This document shows, one piece after another, positions 20,852-33,900 of a stretch of DNA of 64,000 nucleotides; position 1 is the first letter of the stretch, and each line of letters begins with the position of its first letter. Made by a program: the position numbers and the translations under genes. Under the pieces are notes generated by a model. It saw nothing but the letters and a program-made list of their open reading frames with translations, made no database searches and was not told the DNA's origin. The stretch comes from Lunularia cruciata (lineage: Eukaryota > Streptophyta > Marchantiopsida > Lunulariales > Lunulariaceae): positions 73,660,944 through 73,724,943 of the forward strand of contig OX419755.1 of assembly GCA_948567375.1 (NCBI GenBank), given 5' to 3'.

Positions 20852-23800
20852 TTGTAAAAAATAAAGAACTTGGACGGAGCAGCGAAATCTACCCAAATGT
20901 TCTATTCAGCGGCCCCATGCAAATTTTGCGCACATTTTGTAAATACAGTTTAGAATTTATACTAAACTTCGAGTAAAGTTATTTATGAAACCCCTTTGTA
21001 TCATAGTTTTGTTCACGTTAAATACTCACGTTGTAACTGGTAACGAGTCTTGGTTGTACTTTTCTGAAGCATCATAGCTCTTGTTGACATTTCATTTCAC
21101 AGCCACATAGGGCCCGACCACATCCGGAGTGGTTGACAGAAACCCTTGGGAGAGAACCTTTAATGCCAACTGTTTTTCTTACTGCTATACCATGAACAAG
21201 TCAATGATTACTGCTGGTGCCTTGATGCTCACTGCTCTGTCGTCTTTATGGTTCTTAAACTGCTGCTAAGATCGACAGATTAGTCCACGCACTTTGCCTC
21301 ACGCACTTATTCACATATTTCTTTTCGGCACGAGTTCTCTTTCGTGTATTTCCTGCATCTTTCCTTGACTTTCCTTTTCTGTCTAGTTCACATTCAACCT
21401 GCGTTGAAACTATACAGTTCTTTTACCCCATTACGCACACATCCTCTCTCGGCAGGGACGTCGGCAGTACTGTTTTTCAGTCCTTTTATGCGTTAGTCAT
21501 CCTTTTCTAACGTCCCTTCAGTAACCTTTGATCTTTTTAGAACTTTGGCGTAAGTAACACCTTTAGATAAACCATTGTCTGCGCTGATGTTTCCTTATTT
21601 GACAGTGGATACATTTCCCAGGCTGTGAATGTAGCTAACGACCGTTGGTCTAGAACCCTCTCTCATTATATGTAGTTTCTTTCTTTGCTACGATGGCTTT
21701 GTTTTCTTTTCTTTTCACTGTGCTAAGGAGCTTCATCATCCGTTCTGTAGAGTAAGCATGATTGGAGCCTTGCAAACTAGAGCTCTTTACAGTAATCCTG
21801 GAGGTCGGGGACTAGCGCTCCTGCCAGCCACTCCGGCACTTCGAGAACACTTATGAAGTCGTGTTTCCCCAAAGAGTTCTATTGAACCTTTCTGATCGGA
21901 TAGCTAGTCGAACCGACCATACAGATTATTTCAAGATAATAGTTACCTTGTCCTTCTACAGGATTTGCCTGCTCGCTGGATGCATGTGTCTTGTTGATGT
22001 TTGAAAAAAATTATGAGTATGGTTATGCCTCGTCTGCTTTCTTTATGTCAATCGCTTTGTAAGAGTAGTGGCTGGCTTAATGGGAATTTTAGTCGAGTTT
22101 CGTGTGAGACTTCATGGTTGATGTTCACTTCTACTGCTGGAACATTTACAGAAAGCTAAATTTATATTTTCTGGCTTCAACACAAATGTCCAATTCCAGT
22201 TCTGGTTGTTTCTTAGCATTGGTGGTTAACCCGCACTTCGATTATATCTCGTTTCTAGTGCAAATGTTGGGGTTTGGTATATACTCTAATATGGATGGTT
22301 TCAAATACTCTAATATTCTTTGTTTGCAAGATCTTTTGAGCTTCAACTTTCAATTTCTACGCTTTCACTTTCACATGTAGTTTTTTGATCCTTGCCATTT
22401 TCTTTGCATCAAATTCAGCCCATTGACTCTTCATTTTTTGATATGGGTTGCCAAGTCTTGCAATAAAGTTGCAATAGATGGTGTGATCTTAGAATTCCAT
22501 GCGAGACTTTCCTTCTCTTATGACACTCATCCTCCTGCTCTCCTTCCTTATCATGTTTTCATGGTATATATTCCTCCTATGTGCTTGCAACTTTTACATA
22601 TGCTACACCATCTTCAATATTACCACAATATATGCGGGGAATATCATCTATATGAGCATGACTCTCCTCTTCTACCCCAAGCTCCCTGCCTTCTTGTAGC
22701 ACTTGGGTACTCATGACAGTAAAAGGAATTGAATCTGTCCCTCCGATAAGATGGTATGCATCAGGAAATGCTTGAGTGGTTATCACATGAGATTGTACTC
22801 TTTAGAAAAATCATCCTCCTCCTTTGGTGTAACTTTACCAATATCTTCTTGATGCAACATTCCTGGTAAAATATTAACTTCTTTTCCAATCCCATGCTTA
22901 CCAAGTATACGCACAGTGGGAGTAATATTGACTCTACAACAGAACAGAATTGAAAGCAAAAATTATTTAACTTATCATCTATAGTTCTGCATGCATGTTT
23001 CAATTACTTCTTGGTGAGACCTTCCTCCATGTGCTTGTCCTTCCATTCTCGTGGATCTTTGTATGATTTCAAATATCATGCCTACTTTATGTACAATTTA
23101 TCTACGATCATCAAGTCATGAAATCCGAGCTACACCAAGTAGCCATGTAACTAAAAGAAATGCTCTTCTCTATTAGTTTCTTGCAATTACCTCATTAATC
23201 TATAAAAAGTTCTCAAGATCTGCTAAATAATTAGTAATTTGCTCATAATCATGAGACATCATCCAGAATTTGTCCTTGTCAACTTTTTCTTTGCTCTTGA
23301 AAGGTGCTGCTTGGTGATGGACTTTGATTGGAATTGAAATCGACACAAGAGGGAATGAGAAGAGTATTTGGAGAGTAAGTGTACTCTATGTTTTCTACCT
23401 CATCACAACAAGTTGTCCCATGTTATAATCCAACTTCTTAATGTGGGTGTGCGTACAAATTTTACATATCTCTAAACTCTCAATGGCATTCAAATTTTAG
23501 TTAGATCAAGTAGGGAAGGACCAAAAGAACTCATCAACAACAAGAGAGAATACAAGATGGAGGATTCCATGAAATATCCTTTGGATTTACTCTCAAACCA
23601 AGGGTAGAAATAAGAGCCATAATAAGTGTTATTTCATATTCTTTTGAGAGTGGTAAGCATATCATCTATGAAGGAGACAACTCCTATAGTAGTTTTGGGT
23701 AGTTGTGCTCTTTTGGCACCTCTATTATCCTCTTGTTTTGAGTTTACTAATAGGTTAATCTTGGAGATATATGTGATTGAGGTGGATGGAGAAAATATTT

Positions 23801-25240
23801 TAAATAATTTGTGTATGTTGCTCTATAAAAAGCACTCCCTGGTGCAATCACACTAAATGATACTTTTTTGGATCCTTTGATGTTATCATACCATCCCAAC
23901 TAATTGTTTGTAGACTATAAGATTGCATTAGTCGGTTATCTTAGGTGCAGTAGAGCAGATTACTCTCACCTATATTATTGGAGCTGAGCACCATAGTATC
24001 CCTTACGTCTCTTCCTTGTCCGGCTTGAAGGTCATCCTATCTTTCTTGTTATCCTCTTGCGATTGCAGTTTTGATATGAGAAGGAATTTGAACATCCAAT
24101 ATTACCACCTCTTAACATGCAGTACGGATTGCTTTGACCGTATGAAAATACGCAATGAATGAATGATATCGTCAACTGTACAAATTTTCATTCTCAAAGA
24201 GGTTGAGAAGGGGGTCGTTGAGGTATTAATGTATTACGTATCTTTGGATTACCTTGAAGGAAATATCCACCGGATCGTTGACTCTTTCAGTGTTTATCCA
24301 ACGATTGCACAGTGCCAGAATAATGCCAATACAGGAAGATCAACACCTCGATTGAACGATTGACTGATACGTGTAAAATACATGTGGGTGGATACTAGTG
24401 AATGCAGAGCATACTGCAATCAGAGCAGATGAGTTTGTTCAATGTAAGACCGAAGACTTTAGAGGCAAAATGTGTTGAGTCGTCCTCCCACATTTAATCC
24501 TTCCTTCTGAGGCCTTGACTACAGGCCATTGAGATTTCATTCTCTGAGAGATCAATATTCGGTCAGTAGACTAGCACCAGTTGCTCACGTGTTTGGGAAT
24601 TTTGGGTAGAGAGAATTGTATCGTCGAATTTGCGGTCAGCTGATTGATAAAGGAAGTTCGAAGCCAGACTCCGGGGATCTCTAAGTAGGAGGATGGTGGT
24701 GGTACCCGTGGCTGTTAACTGCTCCTTGACTTATTATCGATGATCATGCTAAGTGAAATCTGGCCCTTGACATCGGTGTATATGAACGGTTGTGTACCTC
24801 CGTAGTCTCATTTCCATGAAGGAGCAGGATAAATGAAGAAACTCCCACACAGACATCGTAACTGAATTGGCGTTCTCGGCTCTGAACAATAGGAAAGGGC
24901 CCTTTCTCACCTAGCATTGAAGTAAAAGCTGCAGGATGGTGGGCATGGGATTGTTAGTACTGGATGGTTTCCAATCTCAACAGAACCCATCGGTTGTGTC
25001 GATTTTCGGTGGAGGGTAAGTTACCAATCCGGTTGCGAACTTCCCCCTTCAAGGTAGAGAGGCGTGGAAGATTGACTGCTGGTGAGTCTACATTACAGTC
25101 TACATTGAGTGGTTCCGCCATCAACCCTGAAAAGAGCTACTGTAACCACAGATTGTGAATACATGCAGCGAATCTAGACGCGAGTGATGCTTAATCAGAA
25201 CACGCAGGTCGAACATTGCTGCGATTGCTGAAACGGTCAA
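20852..25240. other. Intergenic region downstream of the GRAS gene
   Basis: I see no supportable gene in about 4.4 kb. Open stretches (22114-22380, 22423-22716, 23626-23856, 24163-24363) are short, overlap on both strands and give unrecognised peptides. Parts of 22.4-24.1 kb are AT-rich and could be very old element sequence. None of the local families A to F was detected here. Confidence 0.5.
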
Positions 25241-27712
25241 TCAGCAACGCCAGGATGAAGCTGCGACGAGGGATTTGCCTCTCCAGCCGAGAACGAGACA
25301 GCCTTTCTCTTCTGCAAGAGTATATCCATCGCACGCATACAGAGTAAGCCACATTCGTGCATCGTGCAGAAACTTGGAAGGAAGCGGTTGAAACCCAGCT
25401 CGACTCATTCGCCTGCGCCACTGGTCGACTCTCTCATGCCTTTCCACCCGTGCAGGACCTTCACACGAGACAATATTCTTTATCTCTTCCCCAAAGTGAA
25501 ATTGCTCGATCTTCACTCTCTGATGACTATACCTTGGCAAACTTGCATCCAAAGAATCGAAAATCGCTGAATAATAATGCAAAGCCTCCATAAACCTCCC
25601 CAGAAAGAATGGCCCATTATGACTGGCGTCCTGCTCTACCAACGTTAGTACCCTGGGACAAAGCTCGTGAATATGTTGAAGCACTGTATTGAGCGACCCT
25701 CTGCTCTCCTTCACCACGCAATGCAGTTGTAGCACACTGTTCACAGCCAAAGCTTCCCCTTCTCTCAGCTCGAGCATAGACGGTTGCAGATTCTCTAGAG
25801 ACTCCGCCACCACTCGGAATTCGAATGGTATTCTATGAAGCTTAGCGCAGGCTGTTAATTCCCGTCCAGTTTCGTGCGCCATGTCCGTGGCTAAGCCGAG
25901 TCCCGTGATCCTTAACAACCTCGGAGGCCCTCCCTCTCTCGAAGACAATCTGTTTATGAGATACGGCCATTGGAGCCCGTGGGTCATGCCCAGATCCACT
26001 ATGTGTAGTGTATCCTCCCCCTGGAAAGCATTCAGAATTGCAGAATTTGCAGCATAATGGCCGAAAGCAACATAAGGTGTTGCTCGGTGCATGAGCTTGA
26101 AACCTTCATCCTTTTCCATCTCTTTCGGAGGTTTTCGGAGGGGGTGGTTAATCATCGAACAGCTTTTGAAAGACTGGGAAGCTGTGACTGCCAAACGAGC
26201 CGTCAAGCCTTCAACGAAGCAAGCAGTTACTCGCTGCATGGAATCACCGTAAGGAGATGCCATGTGCTGCAGCTGCTGCAGCAGTATTGCTGCTTGTCGT
26301 GAATCTCTACATGCCACTGCTTCTGCGCAAGCCAATAGTAATTGAACCATGCGCACCCCGGATCCGTTCTGCTGTGTTTGTTCGAGCTTGAATGCTGCTG
26401 CACCACCTGCTTCAGTTCTACTCAATCCGGTCTCTGAGACTCCGGATCCTCCTCCACCCTTGACTGATCCTGCTTGTGCTCCTCCCATCCTTGCCCTTGC
26501 GCAATTAATTTCGACTCCCATGCGTCCTACTCCTTGAGGCATGTCTAATTGGGTGATCATGCCTCCATGATAGGTTCGTGCTACTTGGGCCACTGTAAGG
26601 CTGCCTGGCGACTTTAAATCCGCCTTCACCAAACCGGAAGAAGAACTTGAGGACTTACTTAAGTGCACGTCAGTACTCGAGTTTGGCAAATTGGACATTG
26701 TTTTGAGAAAGGGAGAACTACGTTTTCCAACGGCAGCAGGAGCAGAATCTGAGAGGAGAGTCATAGCCACCTGAGAATGATGTTGGTTAGTCGAAGTCGG
26801 CAAACGACCGGTAACTCCTTGGGCTTTGTAAGGAAGAGGATGGAGATTGCAGGGCTGTAAGTTGGAGAATTTACGAGCATTGGGAACGAGGTCAGGTTCA
26901 GAAAAACACTCAACCCATGGGCGCTTTTGGGTTTCACTTGGAAGATTGATGGCTGCTCTATGCAGCTGCTGCTTAGGGATGCTCTCTTTAGCCACCATCT
27001 GTTGTTTTTGCACACATGGGAGAACACTGCTGACGCGATTGAAATCATCTACAAAATCCGCGACAGTGATAGAGTCCGCAGTTTCTTCGAAGTTACGTAC
27101 ACGCACAAAATCGGCCGGATTATGACCACTGGTACTTCCGACGAGTTGCAGAGCAGATCCAGTAGGAGTATTGTGCAGACTCGTTGTCATTTGATGGCCA
27201 TCGTAAGAGGAAACTGCTTCGACAAGACAGGAGGATTCCTCTAGATCTGCTATAGCGGTTGGTGAATCACGGTCATCTGTTATTGAGCTTCCTTCGGAAT
27301 TGTCAAACCAAGTATCCATGTTGAAAGTTTCATCATCAACTCCTTCGAGATTGGGCAAGTTGGAGGACGAGTATAGAGCTTCAAACGAAAGATCTGATGC
27401 CCAAGATTCAAATTCCAGTGGCTCTTCAAGTTTTTCATCCATTCCCGACATCATAGCTGCTGCTCCTGCCTGATTTTGCCCCTGCCGATCCCAGCTGCTG
27501 CACAACGCGGGCCTCTGCTGCTGATTGTCTAACTGCTGCTCCACCGAGTACTGCACCATCTGCTCGGTCCACACATCTGCAGGGAGCGGAGGAGAGATGC
27601 AGGACGTCAAATCTAAAACGGATGTGGGCTCTTCTTGATTATCAAAAAGAATGTCTATATCAAACTCCTGAGTTCTCTTGAGACCACTGGCGAACACGCT
27701 GTAGTGCGCCAT
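25241..27712 (-). CDS. GRAS-family transcription regulator
   Basis: This is an intact 823-residue frame without introns. Residues 1-450 are low-complexity and rich in Ser, Gln and acidic residues, with a Gly-rich stretch before the domain; such N-termini vary between GRAS proteins. The GRAS domain runs from about 453 to 821. It has the leucine-rich repeat VQLLLACAEA (456), the VHIID-type core HIVDLGMTHGLQWP (570-583), LRITGLG, a second leucine-rich part, and a PFYRE-like region with LVEQDASHNGPFFLGRFMEALHYYSAIFDSL (split over 691-721). RVERHERVDQWRRRMSRAGF (755-774) precedes the closing SAW region ending LVAASSWR. GRAS proteins act in the nucleus as transcription cofactors in development, hormone and symbiosis signalling. 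DELLA N-terminal motifs are not seen. The C-terminal half resembles the RAD1-like group, but this is from memory and needs a tree. The start is the first ATG after the TATA box at 27993. Confidence 0.93.
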   Translation of the reverse strand: MAHYSVFASGLKRTQEFDIDILFDNQEEPTSVLDLTSCISPPLPADVWTEQMVQYSVEQQLDNQQQRPALCSSWDRQGQNQAGAAAMMSGMDEKLEEPLEFESWASDLSFEALYSSSNLPNLEGVDDETFNMDTWFDNSEGSSITDDRDSPTAIADLEESSCLVEAVSSYDGHQMTTSLHNTPTGSALQLVGSTSGHNPADFVRVRNFEETADSITVADFVDDFNRVSSVLPCVQKQQMVAKESIPKQQLHRAAINLPSETQKRPWVECFSEPDLVPNARKFSNLQPCNLHPLPYKAQGVTGRLPTSTNQHHSQVAMTLLSDSAPAAVGKRSSPFLKTMSNLPNSSTDVHLSKSSSSSSGLVKADLKSPGSLTVAQVARTYHGGMITQLDMPQGVGRMGVEINCARARMGGAQAGSVKGGGGSGVSETGLSRTEAGGAAAFKLEQTQQNGSGVRMVQLLLACAEAVACRDSRQAAILLQQLQHMASPYGDSMQRVTACFVEGLTARLAVTASQSFKSCSMINHPLRKPPKEMEKDEGFKLMHRATPYVAFGHYAANSAILNAFQGEDTLHIVDLGMTHGLQWPYLINRLSSREGGPPRLLRITGLGLATDMAHETGRELTACAKLHRIPFEFRVVAESLENLQPSMLELREGEALAVNSVLQLHCVVKESRGSLNTVLQHIHELCPRVLTLVEQDASHNGPFFLGRFMEALHYYSAIFDSLDASLPRYSHQRVKIEQFHFGEEIKNIVSCEGPARVERHERVDQWRRRMSRAGFQPLPSKFLHDARMWLTLYACDGYTLAEEKGCLVLGWRGKSLVAASSWRC

Positions 27713-27992
27713 GTCGAACGTCTTGCTACTTCTGTTCCTGGTTTTTCTTCAGGATCTGCAAACAACTCTTGACGTTCATCGTTTTCTAACTTCAACACCA
27801 ATTCTCCATTCCAATGAATCCACCACCAAACGCGTCCCTTAAAGTCTCGCCTCGTCTTTCAAAAGTCTCGTCCTTTGAAAGTCTTGGCTCGCGTTGTCAA
27901 CTGGAAAATGTTCCAAAATATCCACTATCCACTAGTGATTGATTGATTTAAAGAAGAATGAAAGAAGCAGGTGACGTGCCGATCAGGAGACC

Positions 27993-28001
27993 TTAAATAG
28001 A
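27993..28001 (-). promoter_or_regulatory. Probable TATA box of the GRAS gene
   Basis: The minus-strand sequence TCTATTTAAGG lies about 285 bp upstream of the GRAS start codon. This would give a 5' leader of about 250 nt. It is the only good TATA-like stretch in the near upstream region. Confidence 0.5.
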
Positions 28002-29777
28002 CCCCTCGCCATTCTCTAACATTAAATTCTTTCATTTCACTGTGGCTATTCGCGTCCCCCTCTGCCTCCCTTCCCAATTATTGACGACACTGATTCCAGA
28101 TTTCCAATCGGGCCCCAATCGCATGGAGGAAAAAACAACGGTCTGGTATGGACATGCTTGACGTTTATAGGCATGCACTTGTTTATTGTTCTTGTTTGGA
28201 AGTTGTCACAAGCTGGGATCCGGAAAGAGAAAGGAATCTCATATGCTTGAAAAGATTTACTTGTTCACGAGGAAAACCAGATGAGCTCTAGACCTACCCA
28301 CTTGTGCTATGGATATTTATTGTGGTACTGCCCAAAAATCTCCACGTGAGTCATATTTAGCTTTTGGCGAGTTCTTGTTGAGGCAAGTAGAGTCATCTCT
28401 TTGTCTTGACATGTTTGGATTTGTTGGGGGACGGCTTAAAAGATTTTGTCCTCAAGACTGTGTCCGATTTGTCAATTCGTTGGCTGCCCCTTCTGTACAG
28501 CACCTCGTCGACAACAAAATGAATCAGATCCTGATCCAGCGATTCAGAAAGGTTGTGCGTGAGACCGATATCACTTCTGCATGAATATTGATGGATACAT
28601 AGAAAGATCCAATAAGTCACAAAACTCGAGAGTATTACAACTAGTTTGTACTAAAATTGTCATTAGATTGAAGCAGATCTAGTAGTAGCAGTGGTACATG
28701 CATGTAAATACCAGCAGCGAGAACTGTATCTTCAGATTGATATGGATGTTTCTTTTGTAAACACACAGACAAGGGATGTGTTACGAATTTTTGAAGCCCG
28801 CACCTGCTCGTCGTCCGTGATACAGTGTGTACTCGTCATGGACCCCGGTCATCCTTCCATCTCCGGGGATTGGCCAAGGACCACATGCCATATTCTCCAA
28901 TACTTTCAAAATGTGCAAGTCTCAGGACACGAAAACCTGAGCTCGACTTTCATCAGCGTGAGTCATATTAATAAACCATGATCATGCAATAAACGATGAT
29001 CTGCCCAATCAACCGAAGTTCAGGACTCGAAGCTTATGTCAATCAGCGCAATCAATCTCTTCATTTTTCAGAATAAACGACTAAAATTCAAGCGAAATCA
29101 CGGGCAAATCATCCAGGTCGACGACTTGAAGCTGCCGTTGCCAGTTCAGCCAATCCATCTCTCACATTGAACGAAAGGTACCATACACTGTAGTTAAGAT
29201 CAAGGTAAAGTTAACGGTAAGAAGACACTAAGTTTTGGTTGCAATTATATCTTAACATAGATTTCACTGTTCTGATTCCTGTAGATGATTGAGAGGTATG
29301 CTGACGAGGCCTGCCTACTTTAGCAGAAATGAACATCGTCACACTCTCCCACGAAGCGGAAGGTACCACATTACCTTCTCCTCGTCAACCCAAGCTCCAA
29401 GTTATCTTCCACTTAGATTCAATGAAACCCACCTTCAGCATGGAGCGGCAAGATGCTCATTGTAATCATCAAACATGGTCAAGTTCGCCTCATGCTCCAT
29501 TGTACTCGATCAACGGGACTTCTAAATTTAACAGCGACGCGGAAGAGGAGTACACGGTATATCCATTCCAGTAGCTGCTGTGCTTCCTGTTCAGCTTCTC
29601 CTTTCGGACCCAATTTCTGAGAAGTATGCCCTAGAGAAGGGAAGACACCTGTGAAGATGTTTACATTGGGGGCTGAAAATTTCATCTCTTCCCAGCCTTG
29701 AGACTTAGAATATTATGATGACCTAGACTATGAATGCCCGCAAAGTACACAGGAATAGAGACCAAGATCAAAAATTG

Positions 29778-29833
29778 AATACAAAGATTAATTTCGGTAC
29801 AAAGATTAATTTCGGTACAAAGATTGAATTCGC
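29778..29833. repeat. 18-bp tandem repeat, about three copies
   Basis: TACAAAGATTAATTTCGG occurs twice in perfect tandem and is followed by a diverged third copy, TACAAAGATTGAATTCGC. Confidence 0.8.
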
Positions 29834-30038
29834 ATGTCCACAGTGGAACTTCGTGAAGTATGACGAAGAGAGTGACCTTGTGATTCAGTCATGAATTACT
29901 TCTCGACGTTGGTTTCATGGTTCGGCCATTGCAAGTGACGGATAGGTCCATAGTCACCACCGGAAATCTTCATTGCCTACTGCAAGGACGAGTCGTATTA
30001 GTATGCTTGTTGATGAAAGCTGATGTGACCTTCCTCAA

Positions 30039-30086
30039 GTTGAACTGTAAGCCGAAGTCCATTTGAACTGTAAGCCGAAGTCCATT
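30039..30086. repeat. 23-bp tandem duplication
   Basis: TTGAACTGTAAGCCGAAGTC is followed by CAT and then repeated immediately. The two copies are identical over 23 bp. Confidence 0.8.
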
Positions 30087-30954
30087 TAAGCAACTAAGCT
30101 GTCTATGGAGAAGATTTCACAAGCCTATCTAGATTCATACTTACAACTTTCTGTTGAGGTATTAGCTAAAAGGATTCCTAAAGTATTCAACGGAGGATTG
30201 GCACAACAGACTTTGAGGTCCAATATGGATATCCGAGAGTGTACAATCAGTTCACTGGGTGCTCTGAGTCTCCTCCAGAAACGCTCGAGATACTGAATAC
30301 TGTAACATTGGTAGATGTCATAGTTCATGCATAGCACATGCTTTTGAGATCCTCCACAAGCTAGGTAACCACGAATGTAATCCAGTTGCAGTAGAGAGGT
30401 GGGAATGGCACGTTAGGTGAAGCATTTCAGTCTGACGAAGGAGATCCACATTTCCTCAGTGCGCATCCAGTATTCACGACCATCAGAGACTGGGGCACTA
30501 ATGTAGCACAATCACGAAACAAAAATCCACAGCCTTGCTAGAAGAGGTCTTCGCAGTTTAATTATTTGTATCGAGAAGGTTACTGCAGGGCACCTGCATT
30601 GAAAACACATTGAAAGGCACAGTCGTACTTTGTCTTGTGCAAAGGCAGTCATTGAGTGTCAATTTGATGCCTGATTAACAGAGTATCACCAAAATGTAGC
30701 TGAAAACTGAGGCCAATGGATATATATCCGGGATTTCTTTCATTGATCCAGAGATTTAAAACTGCTCAGTTCTCAAGAACAACTTGCTCATCAACTTGGT
30801 CAACCTCCGAATTATGGAAATGTACAGTTCGTAGATCAATGAGCAATACCTTTCATTCCCTAATCTTCAACCATCAATGATTCTCTATGTACGAACACCT
30901 ATTCTTGATCAAGCTCTGGCCTGCAACCTAGTAGCTCTATTTCGTTATATTTTC

Positions 30955-33900
30955 CTAAGAAGGTGGAGGTTGTTGCCTATTTTGTCCAAAGTTTGATTGT
31001 GGTGCATTGTTGAACATGTTCATATAGTTCGGCTGATTCACCAGCTGCTGTTGCATTGGCAAACCTAAAGTTGACGTGCCTTGAGCCATTTGTGTTCCAG
31101 ATCCGATGTACACTGCATAAAAGAAAACGTGAACTTAAAAGCAGGAGGATAAGAGTGTGAAGGATTGCGTTCAAAAAGAAAAAAATTCGATTTCCTTTTC
31201 AACCATCCATAATTGCGTTGAAGTACCCACCAACCCCACCGATTGCATACGTAAATAATTCCAACCAATCAGACTCTTGGCTTGCAGTGGATTCGACGAG
31301 TTAATGTACTTACATGAATCCGTAAGCATCTGCGATGACACATTTCGCTGCGGTTGGTTCGTGGAGAGCTGATTGTTGGACATGTTACCTTGCTGGAACT
31401 GGTAAGCATTAAGACGTAAGCACCGTCAATCTAGATCTCTCTTCAAATTCATCGCTTGAAGTGATTAATTAGTACAGTAATCACAGATGTCTACGCAGAA
31501 GAAATATCCACGTCCGGCAAATGCTTCAAATTGTTATATTATCCAATAATATTCCCGTCTTTCCAGACTATTGGCCATCCTGTATCTATGTTCTAAAGAA
31601 GTGAGTACATGTCCCTCTATATTGAAACGATTCCTCACCGTATTGCAGCACAGATTTACTATTTAGCATATACATTAGCATAAGAGAAGAAAACGCTTAC
31701 CATATTGGAAGTTAGCAGGGTATTCGTTCCTCCTCCATATAAAGATGTCAGGGAATTGGAATTGGCCGACTGGCCCATTTGTGGGCGAACTTGGTTCGCT
31801 TGCTGTAATGTGTTTGAAGTGATCATTGGTTGTGCTGTTTGCAGCTGTTGTAGGTTTTGTTGCTGTTGTTGTTGCTGTTGCTGCTGCTGTTGAGCCTGCA
31901 GATGTTGCAGGGAATGCCGATCCTTCATACCAAGTAAAAAATTAATTAGTAATTCTCACTCTGGGAGTCGACTTAGATAAGCGTCCTCCCGCTTTCTTAG
32001 AGGTTGCAGAAACTAACGTGCTCAGTAAACACACAAAACGCTTGTTATACTTTGACTCACCGTACATTACGTACTTGTGAAGATTTCAGGATTGGGACTC
32101 GTCAATATTCAAGGGAAAGCATGATTTGCAACAAGGACACAGAGAACAATAGTAGTCTTACTGAAGCAGATTATGAACTAGCAGTTATTATAAATTAAGA
32201 GGTGTTTGATTAAGAGTCATAGAGAACAACAAATGGATGGGAAGAGTGTAAGCAATCCGTGCAATGGACTGTTTCAGCTGTGACGGAACATTGCAATTGA
32301 CGACCATAAAGACGTCTACTCGCATATTTTGCAGAAGACACCACGCTAAACACCTGCTGAGCCTGCAGCTGATGCTGGAGTTGTTGCGCCTGTTGTTGTT
32401 GCGCCTGTTGTTGAGCCTGATGTTGCTGTTGCAACTGTTGCAAGTAATTTTGATAGCAGTACAGCACATTTCAGTATTAACAAATAAGTCCTCGTATACA
32501 TCCTAGCTATCGATAGCATCAATTGACAGCAGACTATATCAGGTATGTTCATTGCTCTGAAGAAGAACTAGGTACCACATCCAATAACTGATAAATGTCT
32601 GAAAGCGGCTGTCTAAGCTTGGAACTTGAACGGAGCAAATATGCAGCTTAAACCTGCTGAAGGTGCTGCATCTTTTGCTGCTGTTGTTGGTGTAATAACG
32701 GCTGCGCAACCTGTGCTTGAGAGCCTCCGACCTGACTTTGCAACTGCAAGCAATGTACTAGTTTAGCACGGTTCTGAATCTACTGCACCAAGACATTGCA
32801 CATCTATGTACTTCTCATGACACGGTACTTGAAAAGCCAACGAGCTCTTCCGAAGAAAAGCGTAAATATATACAGTAGGAGAAATATATTAGTCAAAATA
32901 AAAAAGATAATACTTCATCATTCAGCGGAAAAGTAAGCACTCTAAAACCCAACATTTCCAGAAAACTTACAAATAAAAAATGTCACTTAAGACAGATGAA
33001 ATGATTGCTTCTCGTCTAAGTTAAGAAACGTCATATGCCATTAACTAGAACCTATTAATAAGACCATAACAAAGATCCAACCTGGGGAATAGGAGGGGTG
33101 GCGGGCCTCCTGAGTTGTTGCTGTTGCTGTTGCTGTTGTAGCTGCTGCTGCTGTTGCTGTTGCTGTAAATGGGCCTGAAGGTGTTGCTGCTGTTGTGCTC
33201 TTTGCAGTTGCTGCTGCTGTGTTCTTACTTTCTGCAAGTAAGCAACTTGCGGGTGCTGTTGCTGCTGTTGCTGCTGGGGTGATGGTACGTTGAAGTTTGT
33301 TCCAGTAGACCTAGGAGAGTTCACGTAAGGTGCTGGCGAAGGAGATGCGGCGGCAACCCCACCAATTCCAGCTACTCCAATAGGCTGTTGTGATGGAGTC
33401 TGAACCCGAGGCACCTGCGGCACGGAAGTCTGCAGTATAACATCTCAGTCAATACATTGCCTAGAACTTCTGCGAAATCAGTGTGATATAATAATGAAAG
33501 AAGCGATTATCACATGAGTATATCCGGCTAGTCCTCCCGGGATATGTCAATTTTGATGCATGAAGACGCAAGAACACAAAGTCATGCGAGGGCAGAATTC
33601 CCTTTCCTGGGGTAGGGTCTGAATATTCAAGACCTGAGGTGTAGCAGCAGGTCGCTGAAGACCGGACGGGGGTAGCACAGGCGCCGCAGGTGTTTTCACA
33701 AACGCTGTTCAAATCACAGTGCTCATGCGTGATCAATCGATATGAAGTAACCATCAACAGACCACTTCACTTGCATCTATCAATAAAAATTATGATTAAA
33801 GACAATACGCGGGAACCTGGGAAACGTGAGAAAAGTACAAATTTACCTCCATCGGCATATAAGGAGGTACGCCCATCACCTGGAGTAGGTAGTACAGATG

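Larger units (their letters stand above)
28010..30954. other. Intergenic region between the GRAS gene and MED8
   Basis: It contains the GRAS promoter side and the MED8 downstream side. Open stretches such as 28309-28584 (91 codons) and 29329-29574 have no recognised domains and no support. Two small tandem repeats lie within it and are listed separately. No retroelement sequence was recognised. Confidence 0.5.

Noticed and set aside
22577-23003. Possible old copia-type or host pseudogene on the minus strand
   Set aside because: Short peptides such as KHGIGKEVNILPGMLHQED looked conserved, but no catalytic motif or family could be named.
28309-28584. 91-codon open stretch between the GRAS gene and MED8
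   Set aside because: No recognisable motif and no supporting neighbour features. It is close to the length expected by chance in this amount of intergenic DNA.
31705-31893. Plus-strand frame ending in a poly-Cys run
   Set aside because: It is the antisense shadow of the MED8 polyglutamine exon.
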